From NCBI GenBank assembly GCA_021732005.1, contig JAKFVT010000059.1, positions 62,001-126,000 on the forward strand: DNA of 64,000 nt, read 5' to 3'. A program made the translations under genes and the position numbers. Origin of the DNA: Mycobacterium sp. (GTDB taxonomy: Bacteria; Actinomycetota; Actinomycetes; Mycobacteriales; Mycobacteriaceae). Below, one piece after another: positions 43,010 through 52,107 of this stretch. The stretch's first letter is position 1, and each line of letters opens with the position of its first letter. A model generated the notes under the pieces. That model was given only the letters and a program-made list of their open reading frames with translations, was not told the origin of the DNA and searched no databases.

Positions 43010-44031
43010 TGCGCACCACAAGCACACTCGTCAAGTTCGGCGTGTTCGCCGTCGTGATGGTGGTCCTGACCGCGTTTCTGTTCCTGACGTTCAGCAACTA
43101 CCGCAGTGGCTCGACCAACGGATACTCGGCGGTGTTCGGTGACGCATCGCGGTTGAAGGAGGGCGACACCGTCCGCGTCGCAGGTGTCCGGGTCGGCACT
43201 GTCAACAGCGTCGACCTGCTCGCGGACAAGAGTGTCCTGGTGAAGTTCGATGCCGACCGCGACATCGTCTTGACCACGGGAACCCAAGCGGCAGTGCGGT
43301 ATTTGAATCTGACCGGCGATCGATATCTGGAACTCGTCGACGGACCGGGCTCGGCGCGGGTGTTGCCGGCGGGTTCCCAGATACCCCGCGACCGCACCCA
43401 GGCCGCTCTGGACCTGGACCTGCTTCTCGGCGGATTGCGACCGGTGATCCAGGGGCTCAACCCGCAGGACGTCAACGCGCTCACCGCCTCGCTGATCAAT
43501 ATCCTGCAGGGCCAGGGCGACACTCTCGACTCGCTGCTCAGCAAGACCACGTCATTCTCGAATGCGTTGGCGGACAACAGTCAAACGGTCGAGCAGCTCA
43601 TCGATAACCTCAAGGTCGTCGTCGACACACTCGCCAAAGACGGCGACAAGTTCTCCGGGGCCATCGACAAGTTGGAAAAGTTGATCACCGGGCTGTCGCA
43701 GGATCGCGAACCGATCGGCACCGCGATCACCCAGCTGGACAATGGAACCGCGTCGCTGACCAGTCTGTTGAACGAGGCCCGCGCCCCGCTGAAGGGCGAT
43801 ATCGAGCAGCTCAACCGTCTGGCGCCGCTGTTGGACGACAACAAGATCGTCTTCGACAGAGGCTTGCAGAGGGGGCCGGACAACTACCGCAAGATGGCCC
43901 GGCTCGGCGCATACGGCAGCTGGATCATGTATTACATCTGCGGCCTGTCGATCCGGGTCACCGACCTTCAGGGACGAACAGGGGTCTTCCCGATGATCAA
44001 ACAAGAATCCGGTAGGTGTTCGGAGCCCTAA
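43006..44031 (+). CDS. mceB: Mce family protein B
   Basis: 341-residue Mce protein with the membrane helix FGVFAVVMVVLTAFLFLTF, the MCE domain SAVFGDASRLKEGDTVRVAGVRVGTVNSV, then a helical needle (IQGLNPQDVNALTASLINILQGQGDTL) and the conserved terminal segment ICGLSIRVTDLQG. The ATG overlaps the mceA stop by four bases, and the stop overlaps the mceC start. Part of the importer hexamer. Confidence 0.94.
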   Translation: MMRTTSTLVKFGVFAVVMVVLTAFLFLTFSNYRSGSTNGYSAVFGDASRLKEGDTVRVAGVRVGTVNSVDLLADKSVLVKFDADRDIVLTTGTQAAVRYLNLTGDRYLELVDGPGSARVLPAGSQIPRDRTQAALDLDLLLGGLRPVIQGLNPQDVNALTASLINILQGQGDTLDSLLSKTTSFSNALADNSQTVEQLIDNLKVVVDTLAKDGDKFSGAIDKLEKLITGLSQDREPIGTAITQLDNGTASLTSLLNEARAPLKGDIEQLNRLAPLLDDNKIVFDRGLQRGPDNYRKMARLGAYGSWIMYYICGLSIRVTDLQGRTGVFPMIKQESGRCSEP

Positions 44032-45113
44032 TGCTGAAATACCGAGCTTCAAACTTGTGGCGTGCCGGCTTCCTCGGCGCGGTCCTGATCCTGTTGGTGA
44101 TCGCTATCGGGTTGCAACCCGAGCGGCTGCTTCAGCTTGCGACATCGGTGCGCCATCAGGCGCTGTTCACCGAGGCCGGCGGGATCACCGTCGGCAACGA
44201 CGTGACGCTCTCCGGCATCAAAATCGGCTCGGTCACGGACGTCGCGTTGGACAACGGCGATGCGCTCGTCACCTTCACGACCGCGGGCAAGTACGCGCTG
44301 GGCTCGCAGACCGCGGCGCACATCCGCACCGGCTCGCTGCTGGGCGAGCGGGTCCTCACGCTGGAATCGGCAGGCAGCGGCAGTCTTCGGTCAGGCGACG
44401 TTATCCCGACGACGCGCACGTCGTCGCCCTACTCGCTCACCGAAGCGGTCAGCGATCTGACGTCAAACACGGCAGGCACCGACACCGCCTCGCTCAACCA
44501 GTCGCTGGACACGCTGTCGGCCACCATCGACCAGCTCGCGCCGAAATTGGGGCCGACCTTCGATGGGCTGAGCAAGCTGTCCCGATCTCTCAACAGCCGC
44601 AACGAGAATCTGGCGGGTCTGTTCAAAAGCGCCGCCGACGTCACCACGGTGCTCGGGCAGCGGAGTCAGCAGCTGAACACCCTGATCCTGAATGCGAACG
44701 ACCTGCTGGGCGTGCTCAACGACCGGCGTGAAGCGATCGTCGACCTGCTGGCCAACACCGCGGCGGTGTCGCAGCAGCTGACCGGCCTGGTCCATGACAA
44801 CGAGGACAAACTGGCACCGACCCTGCAGCGGCTGAATTCGGTTGTCGCCGTGCTGGAGAAGAACAAAGACAACATCGCCAAAATGCTGCCGAACGTGAAG
44901 AAATTCATCCTGTCCGAGGGCGAGACGCTCGCCAACGGCCCGTACTACAACGCGTACGTGCCGAACCTGCAGCCCGCGCAGTTGCTGCAGCCGTTCATGG
45001 ACTACGCCTTCGGCTTCCGCCGCGGCGTCAACGCGGGCCAGCCAACGGACAACGCGGGGCCGCGCGCCGAATTGCCGCTGCCGTACAACGGTATTCCGGG
45101 AGGATCCCGCTGA
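44031..45113 (+). CDS. mceC: Mce family protein C
   Basis: 360-residue Mce protein: membrane helix GFLGAVLILLVIAIGL, MCE domain ALFTEAGGITVGNDVTLSGIKIGSVTDV, and a helical needle with LDTLSATIDQLAPKLGPTFDG. The short Pro-containing end is NGIPGGSR. ATG 44031 shares one base with the mceB stop (TAATG); a GTG at 44016 is less likely. Part of the importer hexamer. Confidence 0.94.
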   Translation: MLKYRASNLWRAGFLGAVLILLVIAIGLQPERLLQLATSVRHQALFTEAGGITVGNDVTLSGIKIGSVTDVALDNGDALVTFTTAGKYALGSQTAAHIRTGSLLGERVLTLESAGSGSLRSGDVIPTTRTSSPYSLTEAVSDLTSNTAGTDTASLNQSLDTLSATIDQLAPKLGPTFDGLSKLSRSLNSRNENLAGLFKSAADVTTVLGQRSQQLNTLILNANDLLGVLNDRREAIVDLLANTAAVSQQLTGLVHDNEDKLAPTLQRLNSVVAVLEKNKDNIAKMLPNVKKFILSEGETLANGPYYNAYVPNLQPAQLLQPFMDYAFGFRRGVNAGQPTDNAGPRAELPLPYNGIPGGSR

Positions 45114-46540
45114 TGATGCGCAGACGTTGGGTGAAGGTGCTGTCAGTTCTGCTGGCCGGGCTGCTGGTGGTGGGTGCGGCGGTTCTCGTGCGCAACATCT
45201 TCTTCGGCCCGAGGACGGTCAACGCCATCTTCACCACCGCGACAGGTATCTACCCCGGTGACGACGTCCGGGTATCGGGCGTCAAGGTGGGCACCATCAA
45301 GGCGATCGAACCGCAGGGCACCCAGACCAAGCTGGTGCTCGACGTCGACCGTGACGTCCCGATTCCCGCCGACGCCAAGGCGGTGATCGTGGCGCAGAAC
45401 CTCGTCGCCGCCCGCTATGTGCAGTTGACACCGGCCTACCGGAACAACGTCGGCCCGAAAATGCCCGACGATGCGGTTATTCCCCTGGACCGCACGGCAA
45501 TCCCGGTGGAGTGGGATGAGGTGAAGGCGCAGCTCATGCGGCTGGCCACCGACCTCGGACCGCAGAGCGGCGTCTCGGGCACGTCGGTGTCACGCTTCAT
45601 CGACAGCGCCGCCAACGCCTTGGACGGCAATGGCGACAAGCTTCGCCAGACCATCACCGAGCTCGCCGGGGTCTCCCGAGTCCTGGCGGGCGGCAGCGGC
45701 AACATCGTCGACATCATCAAGAATCTGCAGAACTTCGTCACCACGCTGCGCGACAGCAATGAACAGGTGGTGATGTTCCAGAATCGACTGGCCACCTTGA
45801 CCAGCGTCATCGACGGGAACAGGTCGGATCTCGACGGCGCGCTGAAGAACCTGTCGGTGGCGATCGTCGATATCCAGCGGTTCGTGGCGGGCAGCCGCAA
45901 TCAGACTTCCGAGCAGATCCAGCATCTGACGACGGTCACCTCGAATCTGCTCGAGAACAAGATGGAGATCGAGAACATCCTCCACATCGCGCCCAACGCG
46001 CTGACCAACGCCTACAACATCTACAGCCCGTCGGCGGGTAGCGCGGTGGGACAGTTCGTGTTCAACAACTTCTCCAATCCCACCGAATTCGTCTGTGGCG
46101 CAATCGGTGCGATCGAGAACACCACGGCGCCGGAAACGGCGAAGCTGTGCAGTCAGTATCTTGGCCCGGCCCTTCGGCTGCTCAACTTCAACTACCTGCC
46201 CCTTGGCATCGATCCCTATTTGATGCCGGCGGCCAACCCCGACGACCTGATCTACTCCGAGCCCAATCTCGCCCCTGGCGCCGGCGGACCCAACCCCGAT
46301 GTGCCCCCGAGGGCGCCGGCCATCTCGGCATACGAAGGTGTGACGCCGGGACCGCCCCCGTTCACCGGGCGCGCGCCGGGGGAGACCCCGCCGGGTGCCG
46401 CGCAACTGCTGCCCGGGGGAGCGCCCGCGCAGGTTCCGAGTGTGATCTCGTCGCTGCCCAGCATGTTGAACCCGACGGGTGCGGCGCCCGGTCCGGCGCC
46501 AGGTCCTCCGATGGCCGCAGAAGCAGGAGGGACGCCATGA
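45113..46540 (+). CDS. mceD: Mce family protein D
   Basis: 475-residue Mce protein: membrane helix VLSVLLAGLLVVGAAVLV, MCE domain NAIFTTATGIYPGDDVRVSGVKVGTIKAIE, needle helices (LAGVSRVLAGGSGNIVDIIKNL) and a Pro/Gly-rich C-terminal tail of about 90 residues. The tail is usual for MceD and is thought to lie near the outer envelope. It shares one base with the mceC stop (TGATG) and has GGGAGG upstream. Confidence 0.94.
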   Translation: MMRRRWVKVLSVLLAGLLVVGAAVLVRNIFFGPRTVNAIFTTATGIYPGDDVRVSGVKVGTIKAIEPQGTQTKLVLDVDRDVPIPADAKAVIVAQNLVAARYVQLTPAYRNNVGPKMPDDAVIPLDRTAIPVEWDEVKAQLMRLATDLGPQSGVSGTSVSRFIDSAANALDGNGDKLRQTITELAGVSRVLAGGSGNIVDIIKNLQNFVTTLRDSNEQVVMFQNRLATLTSVIDGNRSDLDGALKNLSVAIVDIQRFVAGSRNQTSEQIQHLTTVTSNLLENKMEIENILHIAPNALTNAYNIYSPSAGSAVGQFVFNNFSNPTEFVCGAIGAIENTTAPETAKLCSQYLGPALRLLNFNYLPLGIDPYLMPAANPDDLIYSEPNLAPGAGGPNPDVPPRAPAISAYEGVTPGPPPFTGRAPGETPPGAAQLLPGGAPAQVPSVISSLPSMLNPTGAAPGPAPGPPMAAEAGGTP

Positions 46541-47889
46541 TCGGTGGAAAGTCCTTGCGACGGGCGGTGATCGCCGGGGCGTGCGCCGCGGTGACCACCA
46601 GTGCGTGCGCGTTCCAGGGCGTCAACTCGCTGCCGCTGCCCGGTGCCGTGGGCCGCGGTTCCGATGCGGACGTCTACCACGCCGAGGTTGCGAATATTGC
46701 GACCCTGGAACCGAACTCGCCGGTCATGATGAATGACGTCGTCGTCGGCAGCGTGCGGAAGTTGACAGTCAAGAACTGGCATGCCGACGTCGAATTCTCG
46801 GTGAAGCCCGATGTCGTCGTGCCGGCCAACGCGGTCGTCAGTGTCGGCCAGACCAGCCTGCTCGGTTCCATGCACCTGTCGTTGAACACCCCGATCGGCC
46901 AAGCGCCGAGCGGCAAGCTCAACCCGGGCGCGACGATTTCGCTGAACGCGTCCTCGACCTATCCGACCACCGAGCAGACCCTGGCCTCGCTCGCGGCGGT
47001 CGTCAACGGCGGCGGGCTGGGCCAGATCGGCGATGTCATCCACAACTTCAGTACCGCGGTCACCGGCAACGAGGCCGCGTTCCGCGATCTGATCACCCGG
47101 CTGGACACGTTCGTGGGAACTCTGGACGGCCAGCGCGACAACATCGTCTCGGTCATTCAGTCGCTCAATCGGATGTCGTCGACGTTTGCCGGTCAGCGTG
47201 ACGACCTCACCAAGGCGCTCCAGAAGATTCCGCCCGCCATCGATGTACTGATCAAGGAAAGGCCAACGCTGACAACGGCGTTGGAGAAGCTCGGCACATT
47301 CAGTGACACGGCTAACCGGCTGGTCAACGAATCCCAGGCCGACCTGGTGGCGAACCTGAAGAACCTGGAGCCGGCGTTCAAGGCGTTCGCCGACGTCGGC
47401 CCTGATCTCGATGCCTTGCTGGAATACGCGATCCACTTCCCGTTCACCCAGAGCTTCATGGACCGCGCGATCCGGGGCGACTACTACAACCTGTTCGCCG
47501 TCATCGACCTGACCATCCCGCGGTTGAAACGCACCCTGTTTCTGGGTACCCGTTGGGGGCAGGAAGGCGCTCAGCTCATTCCCGCGCCCGGCGATCCGGT
47601 CTACCTGAACTACACCTACGACCCGCTCAAGACGGGGGTCACCCCGCCACCGCCGGACGCCTTCGACGACAACCCGCCCCAGGCACCGCCACCGTCGGCG
47701 CTGGCCGCCGCGGGTCCGATCCTGCCCCTGGTGCCACCGTCGCCGGCCGCCATGCCGGGGACGCAGATCTACACCCAGGAACAGCTCGCGGCAACGGGCG
47801 TCCAGCCGATCTTCGCCGGACCCTATGGTGGGCAACCCAATCCGCCGGCGAACACACCGCCTGCACCGCCGACAGGAGGGGGTGGCTGA
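46537..47889 (+). CDS. mceE: Mce family lipoprotein E (LprK-like)
   Basis: 450-residue Mce protein with a lipoprotein-type signal peptide: hydrophobic RRAVIAGACAAVTTSAC, the probable lipidated Cys being C24. The MCE domain VYHAEVANIATLEPNSPVMMNDVVVGSVRKL follows, then needle helices and a Pro-rich tail ending PAPPTGGGG. In all mce operons the fifth gene encodes such a lipoprotein. ATG overlaps the mceD stop by four bases. Confidence 0.94.
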   Translation: MIGGKSLRRAVIAGACAAVTTSACAFQGVNSLPLPGAVGRGSDADVYHAEVANIATLEPNSPVMMNDVVVGSVRKLTVKNWHADVEFSVKPDVVVPANAVVSVGQTSLLGSMHLSLNTPIGQAPSGKLNPGATISLNASSTYPTTEQTLASLAAVVNGGGLGQIGDVIHNFSTAVTGNEAAFRDLITRLDTFVGTLDGQRDNIVSVIQSLNRMSSTFAGQRDDLTKALQKIPPAIDVLIKERPTLTTALEKLGTFSDTANRLVNESQADLVANLKNLEPAFKAFADVGPDLDALLEYAIHFPFTQSFMDRAIRGDYYNLFAVIDLTIPRLKRTLFLGTRWGQEGAQLIPAPGDPVYLNYTYDPLKTGVTPPPPDAFDDNPPQAPPPSALAAAGPILPLVPPSPAAMPGTQIYTQEQLAATGVQPIFAGPYGGQPNPPANTPPAPPTGGGG

Positions 47890-49598
47890 TGCTCACCCGT
47901 TTTGTCCGGACCCAGCTGATCATCTTCACGATCGCCTCGATCGTCGGCGTGGGCATCATGCTGTTCGCCTATATCCAGATACCCACTCTGCTCGGGGTGG
48001 GCCGCCTGACCGTCAAGCTCGAACTGCCCGCGACCGGGGGCCTCTACAAGTTCAGCAATGTCACCTACCGGGGGCTGCAGGTCGGCAAGGTGACCTCGAT
48101 CGAGCTGACCGACACCGGCGCCCAGGCGACGCTGTCGCTGGATACCTCGCCGAAGATCCCGGCCGACCTCAAGGCTGAGGTCCGCAGCATGTCGGCGGTG
48201 GGCGAGCAGTATGTGGAACTGTTGCCCCGCAACGACAAAGCACCCTATCTGGGGGACGGCTCCGTCATTCCGGTCGGCAACACGTCGATCCCGCAGTCGG
48301 TGGGTCCGATGCTGGACCAGGTCAGCAAGCTGATGGACAGCATCCCCAAGGACAAGCTCAGCCAGCTGCTGGGCGAGACGTACCAGGCGTTCAACGGGAC
48401 CGGCTACGACTTCGGCTCGCTGCTCGATTCGGGTTCGACGATCACCCGGGACGCCAACGGGATATCGGACAACACCCGCGCGTTGGTCGACGATGTGCGA
48501 CCGTTCCTCGGCGCGCAGGAGATGACCACGGATTCGATCCGGACCTGGGCGCAGAGCCTGGCCGGCATCACCGGGCAGGTCGCCGACAACGATCCGCAGT
48601 TCAGGTCGATCCTGCGCAACGGTCCTGGATTCGCTCAGGAGACCTCGCAGCTTCTACAGCAGTTGAAGCCAACGTTGCCAGTGCTTTTGGCGAATCTGAC
48701 GACGTTCGGTCAGATCTTCTTGACGTACAACAAGTCGGTCGAGCAGCTGCTGGTGCTCGTTCCGCCGTTCGTCGCCCAGATCCAGACGTATGCGCCGACC
48801 AACAACCCCACCGGCCTACCAAACGGTGACTTCTCCCTGGGCCTCGGCGATCCCGCCGCGTGCACGGTCGGGTTCCTCCCGCCGTCATCATGGCGAAATC
48901 CTGCCGACACCTCGGTCATCGATACGCCGGACAACTTGTACTGCAAGCTCCCGCAGGATTCGCCGGTGGCGGTCCGAGGAGCGCGCAACTACCCGTGCAT
49001 GGAACAACCCGGCAAGCGCGCTCCGACAGTCGAATTGTGCAACGACCCCAACGGTTTTCAGCCTCTCGCGCAGCGCCAACACGTCACCGGGCCCTACCCG
49101 ATCGATCCGAATCTGGTTTCACAGGGCATCCCCATCGACAGCCGAGTCCTGCCGGACTCCAACATCTACGGACCGCTTCAGGGCACCCCCTTGCCACCGG
49201 GGGTGGCCGCGCCGCCACCGGGGGCCCCGCCGGTGGACTCGCCGCCGCCGAACTTTGCGGGCACCGGCCCGGGGCCGCTGCTGCCGGGCCAGCCGATCTA
49301 CCAGACGCCGCCGGTCTCACCGCCGGGGCCGGCAGGCGACGTCGGTCCGGATCCGATCAATCTGCCGGGTCCCGCCAATATGCTGCCGTCGGATCTTCAG
49401 CCGGCCCCGCCGCCGGAACCTGGTGTGCCGCAGGTCGCGCCGAGTGCTTTCACTCCGAATGGGCAGAAGGCTCCGGCGTTGCAGGTCACGAAGTACGATC
49501 CGCGCACGGGCCAGTACATGGGTAGCGACGGCACGCTGTACCGCCAGACCAACCTGGCCAAGCCGGCAACGACGTGGCAGGACATGCTGCAGAGCTGA
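47889..49598 (+). CDS. mceF: Mce family protein F
   Basis: 569-residue Mce protein: membrane helix LIIFTIASIVGVGIMLFAYI, MCE domain LPATGGLYKFSNVTYRGLQVGKVTSIEL, the needle (FAQETSQLLQQLKPTLPVLLANLTTFGQ) and a very long Pro-rich C-terminal tail of about 170 residues. The tail contains a Cys-bearing region before it (LYCKLPQDSPVAVRGARNYPCMEQPGKRAPTVELC). It overlaps the mceE stop by one base. Last of the six tunnel subunits. Confidence 0.94.
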   Translation: MLTRFVRTQLIIFTIASIVGVGIMLFAYIQIPTLLGVGRLTVKLELPATGGLYKFSNVTYRGLQVGKVTSIELTDTGAQATLSLDTSPKIPADLKAEVRSMSAVGEQYVELLPRNDKAPYLGDGSVIPVGNTSIPQSVGPMLDQVSKLMDSIPKDKLSQLLGETYQAFNGTGYDFGSLLDSGSTITRDANGISDNTRALVDDVRPFLGAQEMTTDSIRTWAQSLAGITGQVADNDPQFRSILRNGPGFAQETSQLLQQLKPTLPVLLANLTTFGQIFLTYNKSVEQLLVLVPPFVAQIQTYAPTNNPTGLPNGDFSLGLGDPAACTVGFLPPSSWRNPADTSVIDTPDNLYCKLPQDSPVAVRGARNYPCMEQPGKRAPTVELCNDPNGFQPLAQRQHVTGPYPIDPNLVSQGIPIDSRVLPDSNIYGPLQGTPLPPGVAAPPPGAPPVDSPPPNFAGTGPGPLLPGQPIYQTPPVSPPGPAGDVGPDPINLPGPANMLPSDLQPAPPPEPGVPQVAPSAFTPNGQKAPALQVTKYDPRTGQYMGSDGTLYRQTNLAKPATTWQDMLQS

Positions 49599-49611
49599 AA
49601 GGGGTATGTCG

Positions 49612-50115
49612 ATGCGTGTATTGCAGGCACTGAGCGCCGCCGGCGTGGCGGTCGCACTCGCCGGGATCACCTGTGCCGGACCCGCTGCGGCAGAGCAGGA
49701 CTGGGGTATCAACGGGACGTTCGCGACGTCGTCGAACGGGGATTGGGCGAAGGTCAACTCGCGCTACGAGGATCAGCCGTCCGAGCGCAACACCTGGACC
49801 ATTTCGACTCAGTGCATCTCACCGACCGAGTGCACCGGCACCGTGACAAGCGATGCCGGCTGGACTGCTCCGATCTTCACGACGAACGGCTTGTGGTACG
49901 TCAAGCGTACGGTTCCGAATTGGCGGTTCTGCGCCGACGGCGCGGCGATCGAGGGCTTCCAGGAGTACAAGATCTACCCGGTGGGCTCCGACGGTCACTA
50001 TGACGCGGCGGCGAGTGAATACACCGGTATAAACCGGGTCATCGGCCCGAGTGGATCGTGCGGCCGCAACCAGTGGCCGGTGATCGAGATGCCGTTCTAC
50101 ATGAAAAAGGTTTAG
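49612..50115 (+). CDS. Secreted Cys-rich protein, last gene of mce operon
   Basis: 167-residue exported protein: signal peptide MRVLQALSAAGVAVALAGITCAGPAAA, then a beta-rich mature domain (EQDWGINGTF...) with two or more Cys pairs (TQCISPTEC, WRFCADG, SGSCGRNQWP). AAAGGGG is seven bases before ATG 49612; ATG 49606 is too close. It resembles the product of 50580-51035 in layout (WxxxxxC, xxGxWxxxV, C-D-G, SGSCG). Periplasmic or wall-associated function unknown; position suggests a helper of the importer. Confidence 0.85.
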   Translation: MRVLQALSAAGVAVALAGITCAGPAAAEQDWGINGTFATSSNGDWAKVNSRYEDQPSERNTWTISTQCISPTECTGTVTSDAGWTAPIFTTNGLWYVKRTVPNWRFCADGAAIEGFQEYKIYPVGSDGHYDAAASEYTGINRVIGPSGSCGRNQWPVIEMPFYMKKV

Positions 50116-50118
50116 CTG

Positions 50119-50583
50119 CTACCAGTTCCGTAGCGAGCACAGCGCGCCCTTGGGGCCGCTGTCTCGCTTCACTACCTGACCGTTGATCTCCATCGTGCAG
50201 TTGAAGCCTGCCGTAGCCTTCGGGAGTGACCCGGTCGCCTGGACGAGGACCATGCCCCACTGCATCGGATCGGTCAGGGTGGCCTCGAGGACCCACGGTT
50301 TGTTGGGCCCGACCGTTGCTTCGGCGTTGGGGCTGAAGACATACGGGTCGTGGCTGTAATCGGAGAACGACGGTGGATCGGTGTCCCGGTAATAGATCTC
50401 GGCGTTGACCGGCTTGTCGGCGGTGACGGTGTACCGCACGTTGTAGGCGGGCGGGGGTGGGGGAGGAGCAGGATCGCCACCGGGCACCGGATCGTCGGCC
50501 AGCGCGGGTGACGCGAAACCGGTTGCGGTGCACAGAACGGCCAGTACAGCGGCGCTGATCTTCGAGGTGAGTCGCATGGTCAC
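50119..50583 (-). CDS. Exported MmpS-like small protein
   Basis: 154-residue protein with a signal peptide (ISAAVLAVLCTATGFASPALA), a Pro-run linker and a beta-sandwich resembling MmpS proteins: YNVRYTVTADKPVNAEIYYRDTDPP, PWVLEATLTDP, a Cys in FNCTMEINGQVV and a second in GALCSLRNW. GTG 50583 overlaps the upstream stop (GTGA); ATG 50577 is an alternative. It is closely similar to the product of 54578-54991. It ends three bases from the converging mce-operon gene. No MmpL partner is adjacent. Confidence 0.85.
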   Translation of the reverse strand: MTMRLTSKISAAVLAVLCTATGFASPALADDPVPGGDPAPPPPPPAYNVRYTVTADKPVNAEIYYRDTDPPSFSDYSHDPYVFSPNAEATVGPNKPWVLEATLTDPMQWGMVLVQATGSLPKATAGFNCTMEINGQVVKRDSGPKGALCSLRNW

Positions 50584-51035
50584 ATCCGGTTCAGACTGAA
50601 CGGGTAGGTGAAGCTGCCGCCCGGGGCGCCGTCACAGCCGGCATCGAATGTCGAGACCATCGATCCGGCAAGGGTGTTCGCGTCCCAGGTGTACACGTCA
50701 TGGGTGGGAATGGTCGGGCCGTAGTAGATATCGCCACACCGCAGGCCGAACGGGTCGTCGACGGTGAAGGTGTACTGGCCGTTGACCAGCGGCGCGTCAG
50801 CTTCACTCTGGACGGCTTTCGCGATCGGGCGGGGCAACGTGAGGATGTGAATGCAGTTGGGAATGTTGGTGCTCCCGACTTTGCACGGGGTTATGGCCGA
50901 CCAGACCCAGGTATGAAAGTCCCTGCGGTCGGGCATGATCAGCTCGTAATTGCCGAGGTACATCTCAGCGGATGCCGGCGGTGCGAGCGCCACCGTTGCC
51001 GCCACCACCACCGTGGTGATCACAAGGGATTTCAC
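50580..51035 (-). CDS. Secreted Cys-containing protein
   Basis: 151-residue exported protein from GTG 51035 (GAGGAAGCC upstream): signal peptide SLVITTVVVAATVALAPPASA, then a beta-rich domain with C in ITPCKVGSTNIPNC, FGLRCGDIYYGP and FDAGCDGAPGG. The late motif YTWDANTLAGS is shared with a common mycobacterial exported family. Its stop overlaps the next gene's GTG. Role unknown; the neighbouring Mce-associated gene on the same strand suggests envelope or importer functions. Confidence 0.83.
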   Translation of the reverse strand: MKSLVITTVVVAATVALAPPASAEMYLGNYELIMPDRRDFHTWVWSAITPCKVGSTNIPNCIHILTLPRPIAKAVQSEADAPLVNGQYTFTVDDPFGLRCGDIYYGPTIPTHDVYTWDANTLAGSMVSTFDAGCDGAPGGSFTYPFSLNRM

Positions 51036-51092
51036 GCTGGCTTCCTCCACGTTCGGCGCGCTCGGTGCGAAGCCCCGATTGTCGCACGCTGC

Positions 51093-51129
51093 GAGATTGG
51101 CATTCTCGTCATTGGAGAATACTATCTTC
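51093..51129. promoter_or_regulatory. Tandem operator pair
   Basis: GAGATT-GGC-ATTCTC (51093-51107) and GAGAAT-ACT-ATCTTC (51115-51129), separated by seven bases and 22 bases centre to centre. It lies 58 bases upstream of the secreted-protein start at 51035. Same architecture as 61613-61648. Confidence 0.55.
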
Positions 51130-51169
51130 CAGCTTCCTGGAGAAAGGGTTTGGTGGTTCCGTTCGCCGA

Positions 51170-51946
51170 TCAGGCGAATTCGACGTCCGACACCTTCAGT
51201 TGGTCGCCGTCGCGCTGCAGGCTGACCACGACCCGCCAGACCCGCGGCTGCTGATCCTCCTTGGGCGCATCCGGCCCGGTGCGCTGCGAGGTGGCCGCGA
51301 CCAGCACGGTGGCCGAATCCTTGTCCATCGTTTCGACGGCGGTGTCGTTGACGGTGACCTTGGTGACGACCTTCGATTGCTGCATCGCCTTGATCAGATC
51401 GTCGGCGCCGTCCTGGAAATTGGCTTTGAACTTGCCGGTCGAGTCGTCGATGACCCGCTGGACGCTCTCTTTGGCCTGATTGAAGTCCATCGACATGAGG
51501 TTCACCACGCCTTGCCGCGCTGCGGCCGAGAACTCGGCGGTGCGGTGCCGCTGCGCCTCGGCATCCCGGTGTTTCCACACCATGTATCCGGTGACGCTGA
51601 GCAAGCCGATGATCGCGAGGACGGCGACCGCGGCGGCAATGGTCTTACCGACGGGGAGGCGCCGCCGGCGTTTCTTCTCCGGCGCGGCAGCCGATTCGAT
51701 GTCGTCGGCAGGCGCCGGTTCGGTGTCGTCGATGGTGTCGGCTTCGGCGCTCTCGGGGTCGGTCCCGGTCTCCGGGACTTCCGGCGCCTCGTCGCGAGAC
51801 TCGGCCAGCTTGCGGCGCAATTCGTTTGCGCGTGCCCGGGCTGCCTCGGCGCGAGCCTCGGCCGCCGCTGCTGCAGCCTCCGCCGCCTCGGCGGAGTCCA
51901 GGTCGTCGGCGTCGGGAGCTTCGGATTCACGGTTGCCCGGCGGCAT
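51170..51946 (-). CDS. Mce-associated membrane protein (Mam-like)
   Basis: 258-residue protein. The N-terminal cytosolic part is charged and Ala-rich, with a likely coiled coil (AAEARAEAARARANELRRKLAE). A single membrane helix follows (TIAAAVAVLAIIGLLSVTGYMVW, about residues 110-132), then an NTF2-like extracytoplasmic domain (FSAAARQGVVNLMSMDFNQAKESVQRVIDDSTGKF) as in the Mam/Mas proteins of mce loci. The start is ATG 51946 after GAGGAGG; ATG 51964 is possible. Such proteins stabilise Mce complexes. It faces the mce operon with two small exported proteins downstream. Confidence 0.88.
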   Translation of the reverse strand: MPPGNRESEAPDADDLDSAEAAEAAAAAAEARAEAARARANELRRKLAESRDEAPEVPETGTDPESAEADTIDDTEPAPADDIESAAAPEKKRRRRLPVGKTIAAAVAVLAIIGLLSVTGYMVWKHRDAEAQRHRTAEFSAAARQGVVNLMSMDFNQAKESVQRVIDDSTGKFKANFQDGADDLIKAMQQSKVVTKVTVNDTAVETMDKDSATVLVAATSQRTGPDAPKEDQQPRVWRVVVSLQRDGDQLKVSDVEFA

Positions 51947-52072
51947 GGGACCCTCCTCGTCCATCGCGGTCGCATGGCGACGCGCGACGCTAGCACTGCC
52001 GCCCAGCATTACACAGAGGCAAACCCGGTCTGTGGGAGGCAGGTTTTTCTTCCCGGTTTCTTCTCTGAGCCG

Positions 52073-52087
52073 GAGAATTCGGTTACC
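52073..52087. promoter_or_regulatory. Weak operator candidate GAGAAT-N3-GTTACC
   Basis: Imperfect copy of the recurrent repeat ending 20 bases before the GTG at 52108. A CTTCTC half-site lies seven bases upstream (52060-52065). Confidence 0.4.
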
Positions 52088-52107
52088 GAATATGCGAGAG
52101 TGTTCGG

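Noticed and set aside
46252..47835. 527-codon open frame antisense to mceD-mceE
   Set aside because: Shadow of GC-rich coding sequence; the mce genes on the other strand have full domains and overlapping starts and stops.
40065..49598. Assignment to mce4 (cholesterol importer)
   Set aside because: Flanking genes differ from the known mce4 neighbourhood and sequence similarity alone could not be measured here; only the generic mce naming is supported.
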